NCBI RefSeq assembly: GCF_000243095.1
Contig: NZ_AHJE01000147.1
Span: 1-64,000, forward strand
Origin: Cupriavidus basilensis OR16
GTDB lineage: Bacteria > Pseudomonadota > Gammaproteobacteria > Burkholderiales > Burkholderiaceae
Length of the DNA stretch: 64,000 nucleotides
Direction: 5' to 3'
The number at the start of each line of letters is the position of its first letter. Within the stretch, counting starts at the first letter, position 1. Of this stretch, positions 28,024 through 37,233 are shown piece by piece. The position numbers and the translations under genes are program-made. Under the pieces are notes generated by a model, which was given only the letters and a program-made list of their open reading frames with translations, made no database searches and had not been told where the DNA came from.

Positions 28024-29400
28024 ATGAACCACCAGCCTTCAGCCAAGAACCGACCTACCGTCGGCGACCCCGATCATGCAGCGGCACTGCGCGCCAGCCT
28101 GGCCGCAGCCACCCCATTGCTCTGGTGCAATCCGGCGCGCACCGGGACGCCGCCTCACGCCCAGGCCGCGGGTAAACGAAGCATTAGTCTAGCTGATGTC
28201 GAGGCCGCACAGGCGCGCTTTGCCCGCTTTGCCCCGCTGCTGCCGGTGCTGTTCCCTGAACTGAGCGAGACGAACGGCGTCATCGAGTCGCCCCTGCAGC
28301 CCGTGGCGTCCATGCAGGCGGCCCTCGGGCTGCCGCAAAGCCAGGGCCGGCTCTGGGTCAAGGCCGACCACAGCCTGCCGGTCGCGGGTTCCATCAAGGC
28401 GCGCGGCGGCATCCACGAGGTGCTGGAATTCGCCGAAAACCTGGCGCTGCGCCACGGCCTTCTCGGCCCCGGCCGCGACGGGCCGGCGCATTACCTGGCG
28501 TTGAAGGAGCCCGCTGCGCGCGCCTTGTTCGCGCGCTACCAGGTGGCGGTGGGTTCCACCGGCAACCTTGGCCTGAGCATTGGCGTGATGGCCTCCGCGC
28601 TGGGTTTTCGCGCGGCCGTGCATATGTCGTCGGACGCCAAGGCGTGGAAGAAGGCACGGCTGCGCAACCGAGGCGTGGAGGTCGTGGAGCACGCTGGCGA
28701 CTATGAGGAGGCCGTCGCCGCAGGCCGGCGCCAGGCGCAGCAGGACGAGTTCACCTACTTCGTCGACGACGAGCGCTCGTTGTCGCTGCTGCTGGGCTAT
28801 GGCGCCGCGGCGCTGCACCTGCGCCAGCAACTCGCCGCGCATGGCATCCGCGTGGATGCCGCGCACCCGCTCTTTGTCTACCTGCCTTGCGGCGTGGGCG
28901 GCGCGCCCGCCGGCATTACCTTCGGCATACGGCAACTGTTTGGGCCGCACGTGCATTGCCTGTTTGCCGAGCCGACCCAGTCGCCCTGCTTCCTGGTGCA
29001 GATGATGGCGGGCGCTGGCAACCCGTCTGTCTATGACTTTGGCCTTAGCAACCGTACGGAGGCCGATGGCCTGGCCGTGCCGCGCGCTTCCGAGCTGGCC
29101 GCCGCCGTCATGCGCCCGCTGCTGTCCGGCGTGTTCACGGTGGCGGACGACACCTTGTTCGCGCACCTGGCGCTGGCATGGCGCACCGAAGGGCTGCGCA
29201 TCGAGCCGTCGGCCGCGGCCGGTTTCAGCGGGCCACGCCTGCTGTGCGAGAGTGCTGCGGGGCGCGATTACCTGGCCCGGCACCAGCTCGAAGCCGCCAT
29301 GCCGCAAGCCACGCACCTGGTGTGGACCACCGGCGGGCTGTTCGTGCCACAAACGGAGCACCAAGGTTTCCTGGACAAGGCGGCCGCGCTCGCAAACTGA
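28024..29400 (+). CDS. dsdA: D-serine ammonia-lyase (dehydratase)
   Basis: The protein has 458 residues, the normal length. The PLP lysine is in [12 protein letters not shown] (about residue 123), and the phosphate-binding loop is [12 protein letters not shown]. The sequences [15 protein letters not shown] and [12 protein letters not shown] are characteristic of D-serine dehydratase. The enzyme converts D-serine to pyruvate and ammonia in the cytoplasm. It leads a co-directional set with a TctC-type receptor, a D-threonine aldolase-like enzyme and an amidase, and is divergent from a LysR gene. No lesion was seen. Confidence 0.93.
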   Translation: MNHQPSAKNRPTVGDPDHAAALRASLAAATPLLWCNPARTGTPPHAQAAGKRSISLADVEAAQARFARFAPLLPVLFPELSETNGVIESPLQPVASMQAALGLPQSQGRLWVKADHSLPVAGSIKARGGIHEVLEFAENLALRHGLLGPGRDGPAHYLALKEPAARALFARYQVAVGSTGNLGLSIGVMASALGFRAAVHMSSDAKAWKKARLRNRGVEVVEHAGDYEEAVAAGRRQAQQDEFTYFVDDERSLSLLLGYGAAALHLRQQLAAHGIRVDAAHPLFVYLPCGVGGAPAGITFGIRQLFGPHVHCLFAEPTQSPCFLVQMMAGAGNPSVYDFGLSNRTEADGLAVPRASELAAAVMRPLLSGVFTVADDTLFAHLALAWRTEGLRIEPSAAAGFSGPRLLCESAAGRDYLARHQLEAAMPQATHLVWTTGGLFVPQTEHQGFLDKAAALAN

Positions 29401-29451
29401 TCCGCGCACCGCCATCCCCCACCCCTGATTGCCAAACGCAGGAGAGTCTGC

Positions 29452-30039
29452 ATGAAACCCGTCCACACCTTCAAGCTTGCATGCCTGGCCGCCTGTTGCC
29501 TGGCGGTGCCTGCCGGCAGCGCGCTGGCCCAGGCCTACCCCACGCACCCGATCCAGATGGTGATCCCCTTTCCGCCCGGCGGCGCCACCGATGTGATCGG
29601 CCGGCTGCTGGCGAAGAAGCTCGGCGACCACCTGGGCCAGACCGTGGTGATTGACAACCGGCCGGGCGCCGGCACCATTGTCGGTGCCGGCATGGTGGCC
29701 AAGGCCGCGCCGGATGGCTACACGGCGATCGCGGTCACCACCGCCAAGCGTTCGTCCCTGCTGCCCGACGTGCCCACTGTCGCGGAAAGCGGATACCCGG
29801 GTACCGATATGGATACCTGGCTGGCCGTGGTGGCGCCGCGCGGCCTGCCGCCCGAGGTGAAAGCCAAGCTGGAAAAGGCACTGGCCGAGACCATGGCCGA
29901 TCCGGACACCCGCAAGAAGCTGCTGGACAATGGCTTCGAGCCGTCCTACGGCACGGGCGCGGAGGTGACCGCGCTGATCACCAAGGAGCTGCCACGCATG
30001 CGCGCCATTGCGCAACGTGCCAATATCACGGCGGACTGA
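29452..30039 (+). CDS. Tripartite tricarboxylate (TctC-type) receptor with large in-frame deletion
   Basis: The start is behind GGAGAG. Signal peptide: CLAACCLAVPAGSALA-Q. The N-terminus (YPTHPIQMVIPFPPGGATDVIGRLLAKKL, DNRPGAGTIVGAGMVAKAAPDGYT) and C-terminus (IAVTTAKRSSLLPDVPTVAESGYPG and onward) are typical of the Bug/TctC family of about 320 aa, but the protein has 195. About 125 residues between APDGYT and AIAVTT (about 29722), covering most of the second lobe, are gone with the frame kept. It should not bind ligand normally. Context suggests uptake of a D-amino acid or its product. Confidence 0.88.
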   Translation: MKPVHTFKLACLAACCLAVPAGSALAQAYPTHPIQMVIPFPPGGATDVIGRLLAKKLGDHLGQTVVIDNRPGAGTIVGAGMVAKAAPDGYTAIAVTTAKRSSLLPDVPTVAESGYPGTDMDTWLAVVAPRGLPPEVKAKLEKALAETMADPDTRKKLLDNGFEPSYGTGAEVTALITKELPRMRAIAQRANITAD

Positions 30040-30161
30040 ACGCACGCCAATGTATCGGGGTGGGCGCGGTTTGACAGCGCCCGCCTCCAGCCCACATCAT
30101 CGCAAGCACCACCGCCCAGAACAATCCGAGACAGCCCGTGACAGCCCGACAGGCCCGACCC

Positions 30162-31339
30162 ATGACGCTCCCCGATTCCACTTCCGCCCCCTGCAGCTTG
30201 ACGCCTGCGCCGTCGTCGGCCAGCCCGCGGCCGCCATCGACACGCCGGCGCTGATGCTCGACCTCGACGCGTTCGAGCGCAACCTGGCGCAGATGCAGCA
30301 AGCCGCAGACAAGGCTGGCGTGCAACTGCGCCCGCATGCCAAGGCGCACAAATGCCCGGAGATAGCGCTGGCACAGATCGCGCGCGGCGCGGCCGGCATC
30401 TGCTGCCAGAAGGTCAGCGAGGCGCCGCCGTTCGTGCAGGCCGGCGTCACGGACATCCATATCAGCAACGAGATTGCCGGTGCGCCCAAGGCCGCGCTGC
30501 TGGCCCGCCTGGCGCGGCATGCGCGGATGAGCGTGTGCGTTGACGACGCGCGGCAGGTTGCCGCGCTGGCGCAGGCCGCGGCACAAGCCGGGAGCACCAT
30601 CGGCGTGTTCGTGGAGATTGACGTGGGCCAGGGACGCTGCGGCGTGGCCGACGCGCCTGGCGCATTGCGGCTGGTGCAATCCATCGCGGCGCACAAGCAA
30701 CTCGCGTTCCGCGGCTTGCAGGCGTATCACGGCGGCATCCAGCATGTGCGCGACTACGCTGCGCGCCGGCAGGCAGCGGCCGATGCCGCGGCACGCACCG
30801 CCGCCATCGTCGCCGAACTGGCCGAGGCCGGCGTGGCTTGCGCAACGGTGACCGGTGGCGGCAGCGGCAGCGTGGAGTTCGACCTGAAGAGCGGCGTCTA
30901 TACCGAGATCCAGCCTGGCTCGTATGTCTTCATGGACGCCGACTACGGCCGCAACGACTACAGCGGCGCGCTGCGCTTCGAGCACAGCCTGTTTATCGCC
31001 ACCACCGTGATGAGCGTGGCGGCGGCGACGCAGCCCTCTCCCCGCGTTGTGCTGGATGCGGGCCTGAAATCGATGGCAGTGGATTCCGGCCTGCCACTGG
31101 TGTGGGGCGCCAATGGCCAAGACCGCGCGCTGGCCTATGTGGCGGCCAACGACGAGCACGGCATTGTCGAGCCCCTCCCGGGGACCAGCGCGGCGGACCT
31201 GCCGGACCTCGGCAGCCAGGTGCTGCTGGTGCCTGGCCATTGCGACCCCACCCTCAACCTGTACGACGAGATCGTGGGCGTGCGCGGGCAGTCCGTGGCC
31301 TGCTTGTGGCCGGTGTCGGCGCGCGGGCTGAGCCGCTAG
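30162..31339 (+). pseudogene. DSD1-family PLP enzyme (D-threonine/3-hydroxy-D-aspartate aldolase-like), frameshift near start
   Basis: The catalytic body is intact: PAAAIDTPALMLDLDAFERN, the PLP-lysine segment QLRPHAKAHKCPEIA, EIDVGQGRCGV, a Gly-rich phosphate site TVTGGGSGSVEFD, and a metal-site tail LLVPGHCDPTLNLYDE (D-threonine-aldolase His-x-Cys-Asp pattern). The best start, ATG 30162 (MTLPDSTSAP), is in another frame. One missing C in the GCCCCCTGCAG run at about 30187 would give SAPLQLDACAVVGQPAAA, the normal N-terminus. Family members cleave D-beta-hydroxy amino acids to glycine plus aldehyde. This fits an operon with dsdA. Confidence 0.82.
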
Positions 31340-31414
31340 CACGATCCGAATGCAATGGCTCCGCGCCTGCCATGCCGGCGCGGTGCTTCACCCCCCATGC
31401 CAGAGAGTGTCACC

Positions 31415-32956
31415 ATGACCCAGAACGATAGCTTGCTCGCCCAATCCGCCGTGGCGCTGCGCCGCATGATCGGCAGCAAGGAGATCTCGCCCGTTGAGCT
31501 GCTGGAGGCGTGCATCGCCCGCATCGAGGCGGTCAACCCCTTCATCAACGCCATCACCGCCACCTGCTACGGCCGCGCCCGCGAAGAAGCCCGCGCGGCC
31601 GAGCGCGCCGTGCTCGACGGCGCGCCGCTGGGCCTGCTGCACGGCCTGCCGCTGGGCGTGAAGGATCTGGAAGCCACGGATCTGGAAGCCACGGCAGGCC
31701 TGCTCACCACCTACGGCTCGCCGCTGTACCGCGACAACGTGCCCAGCGCCGACAACGTGCTGGTCGCCCGACTGCGCGCGGCCGGCGCCATCGTCACCGG
31801 CAAGACCAACATCCCGGAGATGGGTGCGGGCGCCAATTCGCGCAACGCGGTGTGGGGCGCCACCGGCAACCCCTTCAACCCCAACCTGAATGCAGGGGGA
31901 TCCTCGGGCGGCTCCGCTGCCGCGCTGGCAACCGACATGCTGCCGGTGTGCACCGGCTCGGACACCGGCGGCTCGCTGCGCATCCCTGCGGCCAAATGCG
32001 GCGTGGTGGGCTTCCGCCCGTCGCCCGGCGTAGTGCCCAGCTCCCGCAAGCTGCTCGGCTGGACGCCAATCTCCGTGGTGGGCCCGATGGGCCGCACCGT
32101 GGCCGACGCCTGCCTGCAACTGGCGGCCTCGGCCGGCGTCTCGGCCAGCGACCCGCTCACCTATGCGCTCGACCCGATGTCCTTCCTGCTGCCGGCCAAT
32201 GTCGACCTGGGCTCGCTGCGGGTGGGATGGACCGAGGATTTCGGCGTCTGCGCGGTCGACAACCAGATCCGCCAGGTCATGCGCGACAAGATCGCGGCCA
32301 TGCGGCACCTGTTCCGCCGTTGCGACGAAATCCGCTTCGACCTGGGCGAGGCGCACCGCTGCTTCGACGTGCTGCGCGCCGAGAGCTTTGTCGCTGGCAT
32401 GCACGAGGCCTACCAGCGCGATCCGCAGAGCCTGGGCCCGAACACCCGCGCCAATTACGTGATGGGCGCGGCCATGTCGCTGGGCGACAGCGCCTGGGCG
32501 CAGGCCGAGCAGACCCGCATCCTGGGCCGTTTCCAGGCCGCCTTTGAAGACTACGACGTGATCCTGTCCCCGACCACGCCGGTCTCGCCGTTCCCGTGGA
32601 CCAGCCTCTACGCCGAGACCATCAATGGTGAACCGCAGGAGAACTACTACCGCTGGCTGGCGCCAACCTATGTGGTGACGCTCACCACCCACCCCGCCAT
32701 CAGCCTGCCCTGCGGCCTGGACCATGCCGGCATGCCGTTCGGCCTGCAGGTGGTGGGACGCTTCCGCGCCGATCACCACACGCTGGGCGTGGCGCACGCC
32801 ATGGAGCAAGCCTTTGCGGGGTCGGACGCACTGCGCCGTCCGCTGCCGCGCCTGGACCAGTTGCGCGCCGCGGTGCCGGACCTGAAATCGATCGTCACCG
32901 CGCCGCCAGTGCTGGACGGCTCGTCGGGCGGTTCCGCTTCGGTATCGGCCGTGTAG
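31415..32956 (+). CDS. Amidase-signature family amidase
   Basis: Reading from ATG at 31415 gives 513 residues. The catalytic triad is visible: Lys in LPLGVKD, cis-Ser in GGSSGGSAAALA and nucleophile Ser in TGSDTGGSLRIP. An exact 15-bp tandem duplication just after the catalytic Lys doubles DLEAT (VKDLEATDLEATAGL), where relatives read VKDLEATAGL. It inserts five residues beside the active site and may affect activity. The rest looks normal. Amidases hydrolyse aliphatic or aryl amides; the substrate is unknown. It lies 76 bp after the aldolase on the same strand. Confidence 0.9.
   Translation: MTQNDSLLAQSAVALRRMIGSKEISPVELLEACIARIEAVNPFINAITATCYGRAREEARAAERAVLDGAPLGLLHGLPLGVKDLEATDLEATAGLLTTYGSPLYRDNVPSADNVLVARLRAAGAIVTGKTNIPEMGAGANSRNAVWGATGNPFNPNLNAGGSSGGSAAALATDMLPVCTGSDTGGSLRIPAAKCGVVGFRPSPGVVPSSRKLLGWTPISVVGPMGRTVADACLQLAASAGVSASDPLTYALDPMSFLLPANVDLGSLRVGWTEDFGVCAVDNQIRQVMRDKIAAMRHLFRRCDEIRFDLGEAHRCFDVLRAESFVAGMHEAYQRDPQSLGPNTRANYVMGAAMSLGDSAWAQAEQTRILGRFQAAFEDYDVILSPTTPVSPFPWTSLYAETINGEPQENYYRWLAPTYVVTLTTHPAISLPCGLDHAGMPFGLQVVGRFRADHHTLGVAHAMEQAFAGSDALRRPLPRLDQLRAAVPDLKSIVTAPPVLDGSSGGSASVSAV
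31663..31692. repeat. 15-bp in-frame tandem duplication in the amidase
   Basis: GGATCTGGAAGCCAC is repeated at 31663-31677 and 31678-31692, adding DLEAT next to the catalytic Lys. Confidence 0.95.
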
Positions 32957-33373
32957 CGCGGCCCCTGCCGCGCTACACGGCATTGCCAATCAACGCTGCG
33001 GCGTCTTCTGCACAAGGCGTCGTTGGCACGGAACTGATCCGGTCTTTTTCTTCGTCGTTGCTTCTGTTATCCATCGCAAGCTACCGGTAGCATGTTGTCC
33101 ATGGCATACCGCCAACCTCCCAGCCTCACGGCTGACCCCACCCATGGACATCCCTGCTTCAAGCCCAGCCGCCTCGGCGGCGCATCTCCTTCTGCCTGCC
33201 ACATCCCCCGGCCACTTGCTCCGCCACCCAGCCCACGAAAAAGCGCACCTCTGGACGCTCCGCCTGTGGTCTACTCTACGTGCGCGTACGCTTGCGCCTG
33301 CAACGCAACGTGCATGGACCGCGCCCGAGCTGGCCGGCCGGGCCCGTTCCCAATGCCCCACGGAGATCAAGCT
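32957..33373. other. 417-bp intergenic region upstream of cydA
   Basis: No ORF with a convincing start was found. It contains a perfect 12-bp palindrome GCTACCGGTAGC (33080-33091) and should carry the cyd promoter. No canonical FNR or ArcA site was recognised by eye. Confidence 0.4.
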
Positions 33374-34828
33374 ATGTTTGGTTTGAGCGCACTCGACCTG
33401 GCACGGATCCAGTTCGGTTTCACGATTTCCTTCCATATCATCTTCCCGGCCATCACCATCGGCATGGCGAGCTACCTGGCCGTGCTGGAGGGCTGCTGGC
33501 TGCGCACGCAAAACACGGTCTACCGCGACCTCTATCACTTCTGGTCCAAGATCTTTGCCGTCAACTTCGGCATGGGCGTGGTGTCGGGGCTGGTCATGGC
33601 GTACCAGTTCGGCACCAACTGGAGCTTCTTCTCGGACTTCGCCGGCAGCGTGACCGGCCCCTTGCTGGCCTATGAGGTGCTGACCGCATTCTTCCTGGAG
33701 GCGGGCTTCCTGGGCGTGATGCTGTTTGGCTGGAGCCGGGTCGGCCCTGGCCTGCATTTCTTCGCCACGCTGATGGTGGCCCTCGGCACGCTGATCTCGG
33801 CCACGTGGATCCTGGCTTCCAATAGCTGGATGCAAACCCCGCAGGGCTTCGAGATCGTCGATGGCCGCGTGGTGCCCGTGGACTGGCTGGCGGTCATCTT
33901 CAACCCGTCATTCCCGTACCGCCTCGTGCATATGAGCGTGGCGGCCTTCCTCGCCACCGCGCTGTTCGTGGGCGCATCCGCGGCCTGGCACCTGCTGCGC
34001 CGGCGCGACAACCCGGCCATCCGCAAGATGCTGTCGATGGCGATGTGGATGCTGCTGATCGTGGCGCCGATCCAGGCCGTCATTGGCGACATGCACGGCA
34101 TCAACACGCTCAAGCACCAGCCGGCCAAGATCGCCGCGCTTGAAGGCCACTGGGAAAACCACGGCGACGAACCGCTGCCGCTGATCGTGTTCGGCTGGCC
34201 CGACATGGCGCGCGAGGAAACCCGCTTTGCGGTAGAGATCCCGCGCCTGGGCAGCCTTATCCTCACCCATAGCCTGGATGGCCAGATCCAGGGCCTGAAA
34301 GAGTTCGCACCGCAGGACCGGCCCAACTCCACCATCATCTTCTGGAGCTTCCGTGTGATGGTGGGCTTGGGCATGCTGATGATCCTGCTCGGCCTCTGGA
34401 GCCTGCTGCTGCGCCGAGGCGGCACGCTGTTCCACTCGCGCGCGTTCCTGCGCATGGCGCTATGGATGGGCCCGGCCGGGCTGATCGCGATCCTGGCCGG
34501 CTGGTTCACCACCGAGATCGGGCGCCAGCCATGGATCGTCTACGGCGTGATGCGCACCGCAGACGCGGTCTCGCCGCACGGCGTGCCGGAGCTGGCGTTC
34601 TCGCTCGCGCTGTTCGTGGTGGCTTATTTCTTCGTGTTCGGCGTGGGCATCGCCTACATGATGCGGCTGGTGCGCAAGGGCCCGGTCGAGCATGAGGGCG
34701 ATCCGCAACCCGACGGTGGCCACGGCGTCGAAGGTACGCCTGCCAGACCATTGTCGGCCGTGGACGATCCTGGCGATGTACCGAACGCGGTCGCCTCCAC
34801 TAACCGTCTGGCCGATAGCAGGAGCTGA
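33374..34828 (+). CDS. cydA: Cytochrome bd-type ubiquinol oxidase subunit I (cyanide-insensitive type)
   Basis: Reading from ATG at 33374 (GGAGA 9 bases before) gives 484 residues. Nine membrane helices are seen, with the heme ligands in FTISFHIIFPA and the region VVSGLVMAYQFGTNW. The signature GRQPW occurs in EIGRQPWIVYG. The quinol loop is short (LDGQIQGLKEFAPQDRPN), as in CioA enzymes. The complex oxidises quinol and reduces oxygen to water in the inner membrane with high affinity. It stops 5 bp before cydB and is followed by the DUF2474 gene. It is intact, with a long variable hydrophilic C-terminus. Confidence 0.92.
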   Translation: MFGLSALDLARIQFGFTISFHIIFPAITIGMASYLAVLEGCWLRTQNTVYRDLYHFWSKIFAVNFGMGVVSGLVMAYQFGTNWSFFSDFAGSVTGPLLAYEVLTAFFLEAGFLGVMLFGWSRVGPGLHFFATLMVALGTLISATWILASNSWMQTPQGFEIVDGRVVPVDWLAVIFNPSFPYRLVHMSVAAFLATALFVGASAAWHLLRRRDNPAIRKMLSMAMWMLLIVAPIQAVIGDMHGINTLKHQPAKIAALEGHWENHGDEPLPLIVFGWPDMAREETRFAVEIPRLGSLILTHSLDGQIQGLKEFAPQDRPNSTIIFWSFRVMVGLGMLMILLGLWSLLLRRGGTLFHSRAFLRMALWMGPAGLIAILAGWFTTEIGRQPWIVYGVMRTADAVSPHGVPELAFSLALFVVAYFFVFGVGIAYMMRLVRKGPVEHEGDPQPDGGHGVEGTPARPLSAVDDPGDVPNAVASTNRLADSRS

Positions 34829-34833
34829 TCATC

Positions 34834-35429
34834 ATGGGCATCGACCTCTCTCTGATCTGGGCCGTCATCATCTTTTTTGGCGTGATGATGTATGTGGTGA
34901 TGGACGGTTTCGACCTGGGCATCGGCATGCTGTATCCGTTCGTGCCGGACCGCCATGACCGCGATGTGATGATGAACACCGTGGCACCGGTGTGGGACGG
35001 CAACGAGACCTGGCTGGTGCTGGGCGCCTGGCGGTCATCGTGGCAATCAGCATCTGGACGCCGCTGTCGCAGCCGCGCATTGCCGAGCGCTGGTTCAGCC
35101 TGCCCAACCTGTTCTGGTTCTCGCCGGTGCCGCTGCTGGTGGCGTTTGCCATGTTCCGGCTGATCCGCTCGTTGCAGCAGCATGCGCACCTGGCGCCGTT
35201 CATGTACACGCTGGCGCTGGTCTTCCTGGGCTATAGCGGGCTGGCGATCAGCGTGTGGCCGAACATCGTGCCGCCGGATATCTCGATCTGGGCCGCCTCC
35301 TCGCCGCCGCAAAGCCAGGGCTTTGCGCTGGTGGGGGCGCTGTTCATCATTCCCTTCATCCTGATGTACACGGTGTGGGCGTACTACGTGTTCCGAGGCA
35401 AGGTGAAACACGGCGAGGGGTATCACTGA
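34834..35429 (+). pseudogene. cydB: Cytochrome bd oxidase subunit II, large deletion with frameshift
   Basis: The N-terminus MGIDLSLIWAVIIFFGVMMYVVMDGFDLGIGML through WDGNETWLVLG (about 35025) is a normal CydB start. The next codons are out of frame. From about 35035 another frame carries AVIVAISIWTPLSQPRIAERWF and LALVFLGYSGLAISVWPNIVPPDISIWAAS through to the stop at 35427-35429. The middle of the protein (normally about 335-380 aa; roughly 110-130 residues lost, several helices) is missing. Without subunit II the bd oxidase is not expected to assemble. Confidence 0.9.
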
Positions 35430-35593
35430 TGGCTGCGACGCAACATCGCAGGCGAGCGCAGGATGATGCGCCCAAGCCGTGGCTGAAACGGGTCGGGTGG
35501 ATGGTGCTGATATGGGTGGCCAGCGTGGCGGCCCTGGGTGTGGCGGCGTTGGCGCTACGCTTGCTGATGCGGCTAGCCGGGATGCATAGCTGA
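35429..35593 (+). CDS. DUF2474 small membrane protein of bd oxidase operon
   Basis: 54 residues. ATG at 35429 overlaps the cydB stop (TGATG). It has one transmembrane helix (VGWMVLIWVASVAALGVAALALRLLMRLAGM) behind a basic, soluble N-terminus. DUF2474 proteins are small subunits or accessories found after cyanide-insensitive bd oxidase genes. The overlap implies coupling to cydB translation, which the frameshift in cydB would disturb. Confidence 0.85.
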   Translation: MAATQHRRRAQDDAPKPWLKRVGWMVLIWVASVAALGVAALALRLLMRLAGMHS

Positions 35594-35669
35594 GGTGCTC
35601 GTGATCGTGTGCCGGTTTGGTGCATTGAAGCAATCACCAAACCGGCACAGCCGGAAACTACGCGCCAGC

Positions 35670-36434
35670 TTACGCCGACAGCCCCCCATCCACCCCGATA
35701 CTCTGCCCGTGGATAAACCGCCCGGCGGGCGATGCCAGCAACACGGCCAGCCCCGCCACATCCTTCGCCTCGCCAATCCGGCGCATCGGAATCCCGGCGG
35801 CCAGGCGCGCCTCCTGTTCCGGGTTGCCCCATAGCGCCTCGCGCGAGAATTCCGTGCGCACCGGCCCGGGGTTGATCGCATTCACGTTGATCCCCTTCGG
35901 CCCGAGCTCCAGCGCCAGGCTGCGCACCGCGCCGTCGGTGGCGGCCTTGGTGATGCTGTACATGCCGAGCATGGCCGAGCCGCGCTTGGCAGCGATGCTC
36001 GACATGAAGATGACAGCACCATCGCCACGCTCGATCATTTGCGGCGCCAGCGCATTGACCAGCACCAGATTGCCCCGCACATTGCCCGCCATGGCCTGCT
36101 CGAACGCCTCCGGGCCCTGGCTCAGCAACGCGCCGGCCGTGCCGCTGCCGGCCGCGTTCAGCACCAGCGCGTCCACCCGGCCGTAGGCGTCCAGCGCTAG
36201 CCGGGCAAATGCCTGGATGCTCTGCACGTTGCCGATATCGCAAGCAATGCCTTTGGCCTTGAAGCCCTCGCCTTCCAGCTCGGCCGCTACCGCTTCGGCA
36301 GTGGCCTGGTCACGGCCGGAAACGACGACAGCGGCGCCGCTGGCGCCCAGCGCCCGGGCCATTTCCAGGCCCATGCCCTTGGTGGAGCCGGTGATGACGG
36401 CAACGCGGCCGGTGAGATCGAACAAGTTCAGCAT
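35670..36434 (-). CDS. SDR-family oxidoreductase
   Basis: Reading from ATG at 36434 (AGGAG 8 bases upstream) gives 254 residues. It has the cofactor motif TGSTKGMGLEMARAL, NAAG, catalytic Ser in IFMSSIAAK, YSITK as YxxxK, and NVNAINPGPVRTEF. The end HGQSIGVDGGLSA is typical of classical SDRs. It reduces or oxidises a ketone/alcohol with NAD(P)H; the substrate is unknown. It is divergent from a TetR gene (gap 152 bp), which probably controls it. It is intact. Confidence 0.92.
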   Translation of the reverse strand: MLNLFDLTGRVAVITGSTKGMGLEMARALGASGAAVVVSGRDQATAEAVAAELEGEGFKAKGIACDIGNVQSIQAFARLALDAYGRVDALVLNAAGSGTAGALLSQGPEAFEQAMAGNVRGNLVLVNALAPQMIERGDGAVIFMSSIAAKRGSAMLGMYSITKAATDGAVRSLALELGPKGINVNAINPGPVRTEFSREALWGNPEQEARLAAGIPMRRIGEAKDVAGLAVLLASPAGRFIHGQSIGVDGGLSA

Positions 36435-36586
36435 GACGGAATCTCCTGGTGAGGGAAGGAAGGCAACGCCGCCTGCATCGGTGATGCCATGGCGGCGTTC
36501 GCTTAAATGATGAGCAACATCTATTGAATAAATTATGGCCGTCATCTAAAATCCGGTCAAGCAAAGTTTCAGCAGGAGAGTTCGAT

Positions 36587-37183
36587 ATGGCGCGCGCATC
36601 ACGAGAGCAGGCAGACAAGCATAGGGAGGCCATCGAACAGGCCTCCTCCAGGCTATTCCGCGAACGCGGGCTCAATGGCGTGAGCGTGGCCGAGCTGATG
36701 GCCGGCGCCGGGCTCACGCACGGGGGCTTCTATGGGCACTTCTCGTCCAAGGACGCACTGGCCGCCCTGGCGAGCAAGCGCGCCTTCGAGGAATCCGCGC
36801 GGCGCTGGTCGCGCCGCATCGAGCGCGCCGAGGGCGACAAGCAGGCCATGCGCGCCAACCTGGTCGGGCCCTACCTGACCCAGGCGCATTGCGCCAGCCC
36901 CGGCGACGGCTGCGCGGCGGTGGCGCTGGCGGGCGACGTTGCCCGCGAGCCCGCGGACAAGCCGGTACGCCAGGTCTACGTCGATGGCTTCAAGGTCATG
37001 GTCGAGGACTGGATGAAGACGATCGAGCATGCCGACCCGGCCGAGCGCCGCAAGCTGGCGCTGGGCCAACTGGCCACGCTGGTGGGCGCCATGACACTCG
37101 CGCGCGCCACCGAGGGCGATGCCCTTTCCGAGGACATTCTGGCTGCGGCGCGGGACATGTTGCTGGGCTCGAATTCGCGGTAA
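36587..37183 (+). CDS. TetR-family regulator
   Basis: 198 residues from ATG at 36587, behind AGGAGAG. HTH: GLNGVSVAELMAGAGLTHGGFYGHFSSKDALAA, a strong TetR signature. The effector domain resembles TetR proteins that control neighbouring SDR genes. It is divergent from the SDR gene and followed 50 bp later by an MFS transporter, so it may control both. It is intact. Confidence 0.93.
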   Translation: MARASREQADKHREAIEQASSRLFRERGLNGVSVAELMAGAGLTHGGFYGHFSSKDALAALASKRAFEESARRWSRRIERAEGDKQAMRANLVGPYLTQAHCASPGDGCAAVALAGDVAREPADKPVRQVYVDGFKVMVEDWMKTIEHADPAERRKLALGQLATLVGAMTLARATEGDALSEDILAAARDMLLGSNSR

Positions 37184-37233
37184 CAACAACGGCCAACGCC
37201 GACGACAAACCCACTCCCCCTGGACCTCCATCC

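Noticed and set aside
33092-33373. N-terminal extension of CydA from an upstream ATG
   Set aside because: The added residues (Pro/Ser/Cys-rich) do not resemble a CydA start, and ATG 33374 has a good ribosome-binding site and the normal MFGLSALDLARIQFG start.
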